Origin: Amaurobius ferox
Taxonomy: Eukaryota > Arthropoda > Arachnida > Araneae > Amaurobiidae
DNA: 64,000 nucleotides
Assembly (NCBI GenBank): GCA_951213105.1
Contig: OX578136.1
Location: forward strand, 76,442,437 to 76,506,436
Reading direction: 5' to 3'
Shown here: in pieces, positions 12,121 through 23,331 of the stretch
Layout: every line of letters begins with the position of its first letter
Position numbering within the stretch: the stretch's first letter is position 1
Notes under the pieces: generated by a model
Databases searched by the model: none
What the model saw: the letters and a program-made list of their open reading frames with translations, nothing else
Told to the model about the DNA's origin: nothing
Translations under genes and position numbers: made by a program

Positions 12121-12291
12121 GATGAACAAAAAGCTGTTGCAGCAACTAATGGGGATATTGATGTGTTAGGTTCTGGAAGTGATTCAGGGGGCAAACCTAA
12201 CGATATTACTGCAACAGAAAAAACCCTGTGGGGTATTAATACTGTTCTGCGGTGGTTTAAAGGGCAAAAACACCACTTTCTGCAATATTAA
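12121..12291 (+). pseudogene. Second copy of the 56-codon open stretch
   Basis: Differs from the first copy by two residues near the N-terminal end (DEQKAVAAT, GSGSDSG). Both copies have kept the frame open, which is expected simply from the recency of the duplication. Confidence 0.3.
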
Positions 12292-12654
12292 TCTGGTTAA
12301 CCTCCATAAAATGTTCAAATGTATTGTTTATGCTTTCCATAAAATTGCTCCTCCATAAAATGTATTGCCTATATGAATAATACAAAATTCATATAAGCAA
12401 TAAATGACCGAATTTAAGACTTTTGCAGGATCTCAGTGACTGACACGCATGAATACTTACATTAACTGTTTAAACTTATAGTAATGCATGTTCTATATTC
12501 TCGAAGTTGCAATATTTCTAATAAAAATTTAATTAATAGAATACTGACTTTTGCATTCCGTAAAAGTCTTTCTTTCACAGACAACTAAATACAGAGCATA
12601 GGAACATACATATATCATATAATAAAACAAATTATCTTTTAATGCTGACTGTTG

Positions 12655-12745
12655 GGCATTAAAGCAGTGCCCTATAATGAGAGTGGTTGCCCCCTCTAAT
12701 GCTGGTGGTTGCCCCTATTACGCAGGTGGTCGATAAAACACCGAG
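12655..12745. repeat. Short GGTGGTTGCCCC direct repeats
   Basis: Imperfect repeats of a 25-30-bp unit containing GGTTGCCCC and CTAATG or TTACG. No function is evident. Confidence 0.5.
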
Positions 12746-12899
12746 TTATAACTCTGGTTTATTGTATATCAAATAAAACTCAATATGACGCCTAAAGTAA
12801 GTAATGTGCTGTACACGTTATATTTTTAATATTTCATGGGACTTTAGATTGAGAAGAACTAAACTAGTCGACTTTTATACAGAAAATTACAATTTTACA

Positions 12900-13140
12900 A
12901 AACATTACAATGCATTCACACTAGATAACATGCACTATTTATATATTATTAACCTCATGCTTTTGTCTTATCTCGGAGAACTGCAATGTTTTGTAAATAT
13001 GACATACATCGAGACGATTCTGTCTGTTTCCATCATCTTTAATTCACGAAATACCTAGAAAGTGACTATTGGGTTAAATATATCAATTTTCGATCGTGTT
13101 TATTAGTTATTTCTTAATTCTATGTGACAACCCACATTTT
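12900..13140 (+). pseudogene. Decayed third copy of the 55-codon exon region
   Basis: Shares TTATCTCGGAGAACTGC with 8210-8226 and GTGTTTATTAGTTATTTCTTAATTC with the later GGTTTATGGGTTATTTCATAATC. Upstream, AGATAACATGCACTATTTAT matches AGATAACACGGCATATTTGA. The intended frame contains several stops. The donor site is not recognisable. Confidence 0.45.
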
Positions 13141-13861
13141 TCATTTAACACAAACGATTCAAGAAGCATGTTTTTTAAATTAGACTATTGTGTTTAATTT
13201 TCTTTCAGTAAAGTATTGAATAAATATGTGTATAAATATGGCATTATGATTTATACAATTCTTTAATACGACTTTTGCAGCATATAGTTTCACGATGCAT
13301 AATAATATTTTTGCGCAGCCTAAGAATATGTATAAGCAGTTCAGTTTTAAAATGCATGCTTAGTATCCACACTATAAAATAAAAATACATTTTCTCGGTA
13401 ACTCCGTGAATACAATGACATTTAGTAAACCCGGAATTAACAGTTCACCTGATCAAACTTCAATAGAACCAAAGCTCTTAGAGTGAAATTTTGGTTTCAG
13501 AAAAGTATTTTTAGTAATTTATCCAATTCTCTATAAATAATGCTTACATTTTGACAATCTAAGATTGGCTGCAGCAAACAATATTGTCCAATATTGGAAA
13601 AATGTCCTTGCACCTCATTTCGTTTTTGTTTCTTCTCGATGTCCAAGTTCTTTTAATACTACTTCTGTAGAACATAGTATACATGACAAGTGTAAATTTG
13701 TCTTGACACCATATTTCTTAAATTCTTAAAATGTCTTTTAAATCACTCTCTCACCTCCTTTTTTATGTCCTTGGATGTTATATACGATGCCAATAAAAAT
13801 GATAGGTAACAGAATGAATTTGCAATCATGTTAATAATTTTTTAAAAAATATTATTAATAA
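13141..13861. other. AT-rich sequence without recognised feature
   Basis: Several poly-T and poly-A runs. Nothing coding or repetitive was recognised. The last bases (ATTAATAA) are the flank of the Helitron-like array, whose target T on the minus strand is the A at 13861. Confidence 0.5.
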
Positions 13862-14097
13862 CTAGCCGCCTTTGGCGACCAGCCTGTTCGCTACCCTTGA
13901 AAATTCTGACCGTGGCAAACTCGTTGGCGCGACCTACCAGAAAGGTGTAAGGTAACTGCTTGGAAGGCCAGGAAGTGCCACACAATTTAGACCGGAACCC
14001 AATGGGGGAGGCATCCAAAGAGACCGTACCCTCCTTCCCCTAACAACGGTCGAAATCGCACGGTCGTCGTCGTACTCCGCGTGAACACGGCTGCAGT

Positions 14098-14316
14098 TTG
14101 CGCGGGAATTGCACTCAGTAGGCCCGGGTTCGATTCCCAAAATTGCCGCCGTGTTTAAGCGGAGTACGATCACGTTAAACATGTGGGTCCGTGAGTCCTT
14201 CCGAGAAGTTGGTGGTAGGGGAAGGAGGGTACGGTCTAAATTGGATGAATAAAAAGAAAGTTATGGAGATTGTCGCGTAGGGCAAAGTAGCCCAATGGTT
14301 AGCGCGCGGAAATTGA
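14098..14316 (+). repeat. Locally inverted segment in Helitron-like copy 2
   Basis: Here the tRNA-like block faces the plus strand (GGGTTCGATTCCC near 14128), while all others in the element face minus. It is the reverse complement of about 17290-17480 in copy 3. The segment is flanked by direct repeats of ACGGTCGTCGTCGTACTCCG at about 14059 and 14318. Confidence 0.65.
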
Positions 14317-14369
14317 TCGCAACGGTCGTCGTCGTACTCCGCGTGAACACGGCTGCAGTTTTGGCAATG

Positions 14370-15690
14370 GCGGGAATCAAACCCGGGCCTACCGAGTGAA
14401 ATTCCCGCGCGCTAACCACTGGGCTACCGTGCCATCCTCGACAATATCCATAACTTTATTTTTATTCGGCAATTTTGGGAATCGAACCCGGGCCTACCAA
14501 GTGCAAATCCCGCGCACTAACCACTGGGGTACTTCACCCTCCGCGATATTCTTCATAACTTTCTTTTTATTCACCCAATTTAGACCGGAACCAAGTGGGA
14601 GAAGCATCCACAGGGACCGTACCCTTCTTCCCCTACCACCAACCTCTCGGAAGGACTTACAGACCCACATGTTTAACGTGATCGTACTCCGCGTAAACAC
14701 GGCGGCAATTTTGGGAATCGAACCCGGGCCTACTGAGTGCAATTCCCGCGCGCTAACCACTGGGCTTCTTCGCCCCCAGCGACTATCTCCATAACATTCT
14801 TTTTATTTACCCAATTTAGAACGGAACCCAGTGGGAGAGGCATCCACAGGGACCGTACCCTCCTTCCCCTACCACCAACCTCTCGGAAGGACTTCCGGAC
14901 CCACATGTTTATCGTGATCGTACTCCGCGTGAACACGGCGGCAGTTTTGGAAGTGGCGGGAATCGAACCCGGGCCTACCGAGTGCAATTCCTGAGCGCTA
15001 ACCACTGTGCTGCCTCGCCCTCCGCAACTTTCTTTATATTCACCCAATTTAGACGGGAACCCTGTGAGGGAGGCATCCACAGGGACCGTACCCTCCTTCC
15101 CCTACCACCAACCTCTCGGAAGGACTTCCGGACCCACATGTTTATCGTGATCGTACTCCGCGTGAACACGGCGGCAGTTTTGGAAGTGGCGGGAATCGAA
15201 CCCGGGCCTACCGAGTGCAATTCCTGAGCGCTAACCACTGGGCTGCCTCGCCCTCCGCAACTTTCTTTATATTCACCCAATTTAGACGGGAACCCTGTGA
15301 GGGAGGCATCCACAGGGACCGTACCCTCCTTCCCCTACCACCAACCTCTCGGAAGGACTTCCGGACCCACATGTTTATCGTGATCGTACTCCGCGTGAAC
15401 ACGGCGGCAGTTTTGGAAGTGGCGGGAATCGAACCCGGGCCTACCGAGTGCAATTCCTGAGCGCTAACCACTGGGCTGCCTCGCCCTCCGCAACTTTCTT
15501 TATATTCACCCAATTTAGACGGGAACCCTGTGAAGGAGGCATCCACAGGGACCGTACCCTCCTTCCCCTACCACCAACCTCTCGGAAGGACTTACGGGCC
15601 CACATGTTTAACGTGATCGTATTCCGCGTGAACACTTCGGCAGTTTTGGCAGTGGCGGGAATCGTACCCGGGCCTACCGCTAACTTCCCG
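14370..15690 (-). repeat. Tandem array of tRNA-like 233-245-bp units
   Basis: Seven minus-strand B-box blocks (plus-strand GGAATCGAACCCGGGCCT or close variants) lie near 14370, 14480, 14716, 14962, 15195, 15428 and 15660. Each is followed by an A-box complement such as CTAACCACTGGGCT. Units at 14982, 15215 and 15448 repeat at exactly 233 bp. The repeated peptide-like frames in this stretch are by-products of the repeat. Confidence 0.9.
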
Positions 15691-16687
15691 CGCGCTAATT
15701 TACAATTTAAAATGACCATATGCTCTCTAAGCTCTTAATTCCATCATCCTCATTCCATTGTTCCATCATTTAAAATATCCATAAAATTTAAATATCCATC
15801 GTTCCATCATTTAAAATATCCATAAAATTAAAATATCCATCGTTCCATCATTTAAAATATCCATAAAATTAAAATATCCATTTAAAAAATCCATATCGTT
15901 CCATCATTTAAAATATAAATATAATAATTTCTACAGTGCATATGTTAAGCTCTTATTTCATTTAAAATCGGAAGCGCGGGAAACGGAAAGTAAAAACTAA
16001 TTCGGTTTCTTATTGTCCCACCCATCGCTATGCATATACAGAACCGTGACGTCACCTCCACCTTGACGTCCCCACCCACCACCTTCCCTGCTTCAGCGGG
16101 GGAGAAACGAAGCGTCACGCCGAGCGGAACGGCGAGAAATTTAAAATCATGACGTCTTTAAAATTGCGATCCTGAAGGCAATTTTCATTATTTCTGGACC
16201 AGATTAGACTTGTAAGAATGCCAGATGTTTGACCTTTCTGAAAATGTAAATTATTAGTCGAAATTATGAGTACTTTTCACGATGCGAGAATTTAAAAACC
16301 AAAAATCGTTTTCTTGAGCAAAAAGTGACTTTTGTTTTAAAATCTTTAAAAAATATTAGAAATCGAAATTCAGATTTGAAATTGATATATTTTTACTCGA
16401 AATTCTCTGCTCTTTCCGATGGTGTAATTTGTTTTTTTCTACGATGTCTGGATCGTGGAGAAAAAAGGGCAAAAATGGCAAAAAACGGTCGAAATCGCAT
16501 AAAACATTAAATAAATAAAAAAATAATTAAAATTTTAAAAATCGGTTTTCACGTGTCCCCTTCCCTCCCCCCCGGGTCTCCGATTGCCAAATTTCGTAGC
16601 TCTCCGACGCGCGGTCGCGAAACGTATAGTGTATAAGACAGACAGACAGACAGACAGACGCACAGACATTGCCTTTTATTATATAGA

Positions 16688-19003
16688 CTAGCCGCCTTTG
16701 GCGACCAGCCTGTTCGCTACCCTTGAAAATTCTGACCGTGGCAAACTCGTTGGCGCGACCTACCAGAAAGGTGTAAGGTAACTGCTTGGAAGGCCAGGAA
16801 GTGCCACACAATTTAGACCGGAACCCAATGGGGGAGGCATCCAAAGAGACCGTACCCTCCTTCCCCTACCACAAACCTTTCGGAAGGACTTGCAGTCCCA
16901 CACGTTTAACGTGATCGTACTCCGCGTGAACACGGCTGCAGTTTTGGCAATGGCGGGAATCGAACCCGGGCCTACCGAGTGAAATTCCCGCGCGCTAACC
17001 ACTGGGCTACCGTGCCATCCGCGACAATCTCCATAACTTTATTTTTATTCGGCAATTTTGGGAATCGAACCCGGGCCTACCAAGTGCAAATCCCGCGCAC
17101 TAACCACTGGGGTACTTCACCCTCCGCGATATTCTTCATAACTTTCTTTTTATTCACCCAATTTAGACCGGAACCAAGTGGGAGAAGCAACCACAGGGAC
17201 CGTACCCTTCTTCCCCTACCACCAACCTCTCGGAAGGACTTACAGACCCACATGTTTAACGTGATCGTACTCCGCGTAAACACGGCGGCAATTTTGGGAA
17301 TCGAACCCGGGCCTACCGAGTGCAATTTCCGCGCGCTAACCATTGGGCTACTTTGCCCTACGCGACAATCTCCATAACTTTCTTTTTATTCATCCAATTT
17401 AGACCGTACCCTCCTTCCCCTACCACCAACTTCTCGGAAGGACTCACGAACCCACATGTTTAACGTGCTCGTACTCCGCGTAAACACGGCGGCAATTTTG
17501 GGAATCGAACCCGGGCCTGGTAACTGGTTGGACGGCCAGGATGTGCCACCCAATTTAGACCGGAACCCAGTGGGGGAGGCATCCACAGGGAACGTACCCT
17601 CCTTCCCCTACCACCAACCTCTCGGAAAAATATACGGACCCATATGTTTAACGTGATCGTACTCCATGTCAGTGGCGTAAATCGAACCCGGGCCTACCGC
17701 GTGCAATTCCCGCGCGCTAACCACTGGGCTACTTCGCCCTCCGCGACAATCTCCATAACTTTCTTTTTATTCACCCAATTTAGACCGTACCCTCCTTCCC
17801 CTACCACCAACCTCTCGGAAGGACTCACGAACCCACATGTTTAACGTGATCGTACTCTGCGTGAACGTGGCGTAAGTTTTGGCAGTGGCGGGAATCGAAC
17901 CCGGGCCTACTGAGTGCAATTCCCGCGCGCTAACCAGTGGGCTGCCGCGCCCTCCGCGACAATCTCCATAACTTTCTACATATTCACCCAATTTAGACGG
18001 GAACCCAGTGGGGGAGGCATCCACAGGGGCCGTATCCTCCTTCCCCTACCACCAACCTCTCGGAAGGACTTACGGACCCACATATTTAACGTGATCGTAT
18101 TCCACGTAAACACGGCGGCAGTTTTGGCAGTGGCGGAAATCGAACCCGGGCCTACCGCTAACTTCCCGCGCGCTAATTTGCAATTTAAAATGACCATATG
18201 CTTAATTCCATCATCCTCATTCCATTGTTTCATTGTTCCATCATTTAAAATATCTATAAAATTAAAATATCCAAAAGTTAAAATATACATTTAAAAAATC
18301 CAGATCGTCCCATCATTTAAAATATAAATATAATAATTTATATAGAGCAAAGGCGCTCTATTCAGAACCGTGACGTCACCTCCACCTTGACGTCCCCACC
18401 TACCACCTTCCCTGCTTCAGCGGGGGAGAAACGAAGCGTCACGCCGAGCGGAACGGCGAGAAATTTAAAATCATGACGTCTTTAAAATTGCGATCCTGAA
18501 GGCAATTTTCATTATTTCTGGACCAGATTAGACTTGTAAGAATGCCAGATGTTTGACCTTTCTGAAAATGTAAATTATTAGTCGAAATTATGAGTACTTT
18601 TCACGATGCGAGAATTTAAAAACCAAAAATCGTTTTCTTGAGCAAAAAGTGACTTTTGTTTTAAAATCTTTAAAAAATATTAGAAATCGAAATTCAGATT
18701 TGAAATTGATATATTTTTACTCGAAATTCTCTGCTCTTTCCGATGGTGTAATTTGTTTTTTTCTACGATGTCTGGATCGTGGAGAAAAAAGAGCAAAAAG
18801 GGCAAAAAACGGTCGAAATCGCATAAAACATTAAATAAATAAAAAAATAATTAAAATTTTAAAAATCGGTTTTCACGTGTCCCCTTCCCTCCCCCCCGGG
18901 TCTCCGATTGCCAAATTTCGTAGCTCTCCGACGCGCGGTCGCGAAACGTATAGTGTATAAGACAGACACACAGACACACAGACATTGCCTTTTATTATAT
19001 AGA
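16688..19003 (-). mobile_element. Non-autonomous Helitron-like element, copy 3
   Basis: The minus-strand 5' end TCTATATAATAAAAGGCAAT begins at 19003 and is preceded by A (19004 is T on plus). The 3' hairpin plus CTAG ends at 16688, directly against copy 2. It is 2316 bp, 510 bp shorter than copy 2, mainly because it has fewer intact 233-bp units and a different block order. It contains about seven tRNA-like blocks (near 16958, 17061, 17299, 17504, 17685, 17895 and 18136). No transposition protein is encoded. Confidence 0.75.
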
Positions 19004-19264
19004 TTGGGTCATTTCTTTGGTAGAATTATTTGAGACATCATATTCTATTGACAACTTGCACATCATTGCGGTGTTGTCAACTGGATTTGTTATCGTAATG
19101 CCGAATTGGTAAGATGTTGTAAAGCACTGAAGTACTTGTAAAGAACTGGTCTTTAGGGATATTAAAATTTTAATCAATGTCCTAACAGCTAAGGATGTAC
19201 AGACAGATATTAACAGACCAAGCCCATTTATTAACCAAATTTTACAAACTCCTCGTTTTGACAT
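18995..19264 (-). CDS. Possible N-terminal exon of a membrane protein
   Basis: Starting at ATG (19262-19264), the minus strand reads MSKRGVCKIWLINGLGLLIS and continues hydrophobic to about residue 25. A region follows with CFTTSYQFGITITNPVDN and an NNST glycosylation-type site. The host sequence stops at about residue 86, where the Helitron-like element begins at 19003. The last few codons and the stop come from the element. A short N-terminal tail, one membrane segment and a later TNP motif loosely resemble scavenger receptor class B (CD36-type) proteins, but this is a weak likeness. No continuation of the frame is visible beyond the array at 13861. It could be a gene broken by the insertion, a retained first exon, or chance. 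Confidence 0.3.
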   Translation of the reverse strand: MSKRGVCKIWLINGLGLLISVCTSLAVRTLIKILISLKTSSLQVLQCFTTSYQFGITITNPVDNTAMMCKLSIEYDVSNNSTKEMTQSI

Positions 19265-20100
19265 AAAGCGTTAAAGGAAATAGGACTTGTACCATGGATA
19301 AACTCTAGTTATACACATATAACACTAGACGTGGTGTAGCAATACCCGTATCAAAATCTTTCGTCATTTCTACCCGAGGTTAACCCACAATAAATCTGAA
19401 TAATTTCTCTATTGGTTAACAACAGATCAAGATTCTTTAGTTTTCGGGGTTTAAGTCGCCCGCTCGAGTCCAGGTGTCCATCTTCTTGTAATGAATAATT
19501 ACCTTTGAAGAGAACGCAGCGTAGCTGGTACGCGTTTCAAAGACCGATATGTCAAAAATTAATTCAACTCGTAGATCCCCTCTTTTTCTGGGAGGCCTTC
19601 CAACGGAAACTCTAATAAGCTGTTATTAAATAGAAAAATTATAGCAAAATGCAAATTAAAGAAATTATAACTAAATAGTAAATTATAACTAAATTATAAC
19701 TAATATAGTTATCGATACCTCACATACTAAGCAAGAATTGCCTCTATACTCACATAAGGAGGCGTTTCAAATTTCAAATCGTATTTATATGACAGATATA
19801 AATACCCATGAGTTGGCTTTGCACTTTTTTAGAGTTCTTAAACAAGTAATTCCAAGGAAACTTTTATGTGCTGTAATTTTGCGAAATTCCTAATTTTACA
19901 CGTACAGGCTTACCATCTGCAATATTACCACTCGTATCGAATTTCCTAGAGATTGACCCTAGACATTCCAAGTCTGCAATATTTAAGTTTATATGTTCGC
20001 AAATTTACAGTGCATTGAATTTTTTTTGTTGCAAACTCGAGTTTCGGTCGTAAAGACCGTTAAAACATGAAAAACTTGTCCACGGATACTAATATCTACA
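19265..20100. other. Intergenic sequence with possible core promoter
   Basis: No reading frame was recognised. A GATATAAATACCC box at about 19795 could be a TATA element for the signal-peptide exon at 20101. It would leave a roughly 270-bp 5' untranslated region, which is speculative. Confidence 0.3.
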
Positions 20101-20151
20101 ATGTCTGCTCGATCTTATTTGCTTTTAGTTTTATCCCTGAATGCTTGCCAA
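20101..20151 (+). CDS. Possible first coding exon of a secreted protein
   Basis: ATG at 20101 opens 17 codons reading MSARSYLLLVLSLNACQ. This is a short basic start followed by a leucine-rich core and an Ala-Cys boundary, the layout of a signal peptide. The next bases are GTGAGT (20152-20157), a strong splice donor, with the exon ending at phase 0. No downstream exon could be identified, so the product is unknown. The feature is only 51 nt and rests on two coinciding signals. Confidence 0.3.
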
Positions 20152-23060
20152 GTGAGTTCGTTTAGCATACCGTTTGCACCATTTTAGCAGTTGTTCAAAA
20201 TCATTTTATACGTTTGTCTCATTTATTAAAATTAAATTAATTGTTTTCTATACATACGGCAAAAGTCAAATCTATTTTTTTTTACTCGAATATACTGAAT
20301 TCTGATGAATTTTATAAATAAGGATCTATATAATACGCACTGAACTGATTGGCTGACTGAATTAGAGGGTGATGTATCAAAATTATCGAACATTTCTGTT
20401 ATAGCTAGAATATTGGTTTTAGTGTCATTCCATTCATCTCAGACTTCAGAGCAAGGAAAGACATCGACAATTTCGAAAGTTTGAATCAAGGGAGACACTG
20501 CGAAAAGATAATGTAAACACTCAAAATCATTTTTCACAATCTCACATTTTATCTCATTCGATTCGTCTCAGCTTCCAGGTAAAATGAAAATTTCAACATT
20601 TCGAAAACTCGATTTAAGTGTGAAAATGCAATGAAATAATCAGAAAACTTAAAACCTATTTTCTATGACCAAAGCATATAAAATGGAAATTAAATTAAGT
20701 ATCGTCAAAGTATATATGCAAGGCTAATTTAATTCCTAATTAGAATAAAACATTCTTTAAAATTTTGAAATGTATAATAAATGATATGGCTATTGCAATT
20801 AATTGTTTCAATTAGAAACGAGGAACATGTTCTAAATGCGGTTATAAATAGAATATTGAAAAAAAAATGACTTTCATATTTTATATTGCGTAACTAAATG
20901 AGAACAATAAATGTGATAATTAATTGCTCTGCAGAAATTTTATTAGTACTTAATGCATACAAAAAAAAAAGAAAAGAAAGAAATGAGCACCTTCCTGTTG
21001 CGATAAAGAAGGACTTTTTCATAATGGTTGAATATAGTTTCATAAAAAATTCTCACATCATTAAAATATTTTAAATAGAATTTCTTTAAAATGAAACTTT
21101 TAGAAATAAAAGTTGTACTCGGTAATAAATTGGATCTCTTTTTAAGTAAGTAATCATCTTATATTTTTCAAAACTTTGCGAAAGTACAGGACATGATTTT
21201 CTCTTTCATGTTACTGGCATTTAAATAGGAAATGCTTATAAAAATTATTTAAAAAATTGAATAAATGTAGATTTTTTTAATTTTTCTGTTTGGATGCAGT
21301 TTAATGAAATATATTTAAAATATACCTGTACATTTTTCTAATTCTACATGTTTGAGTATTTTATAGAATATTTCTTTGAAATAACATGTCGGATAATAAA
21401 ATATCTCAAAGGTCCATTGTAAACTATAAATGGAAGTATTCAGCCACACGAGTATGTAGTAGCTGACTTTGCCCTCAGCCAATAGCAAACTAGAACGCAA
21501 AGTAAAATGATGCACAAATAAAGTTTAAACATATGTTTCGGAAGTTTTTGAACTTCATACTTCAGTGCGCACAAGCTTGGACCTGACTGATCAAGTGGTA
21601 GCTAGAGTATGCTGTCCAAATAGAAAATAGCTAGAAGACAAAACCCCATACAGTGTTGAAACGCCTAGTGTGACGATAAAAAAGAAAAAAGAGAAAACAT
21701 AAAAAATGCATTTGAAATGCACTTTCACATAAAAAATAAACTTGAAAGAATACATGAACTACACGTGAGGAGCAGAAAAAGGGTAAAATAAATTAACAAA
21801 TATTAGTCATGGCCATGCCATACCTCGGAGAAGTAAGGTTTCATTCAGCCAATCATACAGCAATTAAATCATTACAGTAATTACAGTAATCTGTTTTAAT
21901 GAAAATAAAAGAGGGCATGCAATTATGCTTTACACAATTTTCTGACAGATATGGGAGAAATTAATTTATTTATTTGATGAAATTACCCCAAAATGTGCTT
22001 CCTAGTATGTGTGCGTTACATGTATTCAGGTCATTATTTTAATTCCATGCTGTTAATTTGAAATTTTTGTGCCTTTTTTACATTGATGATATATTTTTAA
22101 TAGTGTTTTATATTCCTGGGCTGCAATTTATATGGTTTCTAAACATTTATTTATCTGGTTTCTAAAAGGATAACCAAAATACGTATCAAACTGCAAATTG
22201 CAAATACAAAAAATATGTGACAAATTTCGATTCTGAAATTATTCAATGCATTGCAGTTTTATTTCAGTATGCATATGTAATCACGATAAATATTTTTAGA
22301 AATTAATTACCTTGTCTTTTAGAAATTTTACGATGGTTATATTTACTCATTTCCATTTGTATATTTAAAATATTAATATTTACTACCTTTCAAATTGTGA
22401 CATAAGCCAGCTAATTTGCTTGTTTGAAATTTAATTATTTTTCAATTTATATTTGTTCAGGCTGATTAATTTGCTGGATGTGTCAAGGAATATTTAATTA
22501 AAATTAAATAGTCATATATTTAATTTTATTAATTATAATATGATATTTTTATTAAAATTTGAATTTTAGTAAAAAATTAACCATTTTTATTTATTAATTT
22601 TTATTAAAATTTGAGTGGAATTAAAATTAATTATTTAATTTAATTTAATTAAAATTAAAATTTTAAAATTAAATACTTTTAATTTATAATGTAGAAACAT
22701 TTACATTACATGTTTTATTACTATTAATTCCAATGCGTCACCATATACATTAGTTTATAGCATCTTTCTCTTTTAATGGTTTGATAAGATATAAAATAGA
22801 ATGTTTTAAATTAATAATTTGAATCCCTCGCATTACTACTCTATTCTGGTAAGAATGCTTCACTATATTTCACTTTTATTGAGTTGAAGAGTCAAAAACA
22901 ATTTTCGGAAAAATCAGTTTTATAATCTGATTTAAATGTTTAACTAGATTTAAACTGTAATATTTAAACTATTTTTGATACCTTGTTTTAATTTTTGCTT
23001 TAGATTACGCAACTATTTCCTTTTAGATTTATAGGTTCTTTTAGATATACAGCAGGAACA
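20152..23060. other. Long AT-rich stretch, no gene recognised
   Basis: Contains simple A-rich runs (about 20960-20985), an ATTAAAATTAAATTAA-type low-complexity zone (22490-22690) and no sustained coding signal on either strand. Confidence 0.55.
22490..22690. repeat. AT-only low-complexity zone
   Basis: Imperfect repeats of AATTAAAATT and TTTAATTTAATT with almost no G or C. Confidence 0.85.
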
Positions 23061-23290
23061 TTTCAGCCATTCCAGAGGTCCCAGAAACAGTTGCCAGGTT
23101 CAGCTTTTTGACTAGTCATGACTGTCTTAGGACTCATCTCTATCGAATTGGGCGTGATGCTTGCCCGGATTGAATTTTATGTAACCTGGGACATCATGTC
23201 TGGAAAACATTTAAACGAGTGCCCTGCACTAGTGACAATTAATTCAACTATACAGAAGCACTGGTGAGCTCGTTGTCTAATGACCTAACA
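23053..23290 (+). pseudogene. LINE reverse-transcriptase C-terminal remnant
   Basis: The frame reads HDCLRTHLYRIGRDACPDC, then CNLGHH, and in a shifted frame ECPAL. The pattern HDCL...H..RIG....C..C......H...CPAL is the cysteine-containing C-terminal tail of Jockey/I-type non-LTR retrotransposon ORF2 proteins. Frame changes and stops show that it is dead. A second, diverged copy is at 34410-34640, at the left end of the duplicated segment. Confidence 0.6.
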
Positions 23291-23331
23291 AAATGACCGG
23301 TATTTGTCAACAACAACAACAGTAATATATA

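Larger units (their letters stand above)
11247..12333 (+). repeat. 1.09-kb tandem duplication, unit 2
   Basis: Second copy of 10148-11242, with the same order of microsatellite, 100-bp array and open stretch. It ends at TTGTTTATGC, the same string at which unit 1 ends. Confidence 0.9.
13862..16687 (-). mobile_element. Non-autonomous Helitron-like element, copy 2
   Basis: On the minus strand the element begins TCTATATAATAAAAGGCAAT at 16687. It ends at 13862 with a GC-rich hairpin (GTCGCC-AAA-GGCGGC) running into TAG, so the terminal four bases are CTAG, followed by T. It is 2826 bp and carries no Rep/helicase frame. The interior is a cluster of tRNA-like blocks, with three consecutive 233-bp units (14982-15680) nearly identical. 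The 5' 650 bp are almost identical to those of copy 3. Its 5' terminus touches the 3' terminus of copy 3 with no intervening base. The hairpin abuts CTAG, whereas classical Helitrons usually leave several bases between them. Confidence 0.75.

Noticed and set aside
14396..18294. Many 80-130-codon frames with recurring sequences such as VNTAAVLEVAGIEPG
   Set aside because: They are the 233-bp tRNA-like repeat translated in both directions. The same peptide recurs at the repeat period, with no start or codon evidence.
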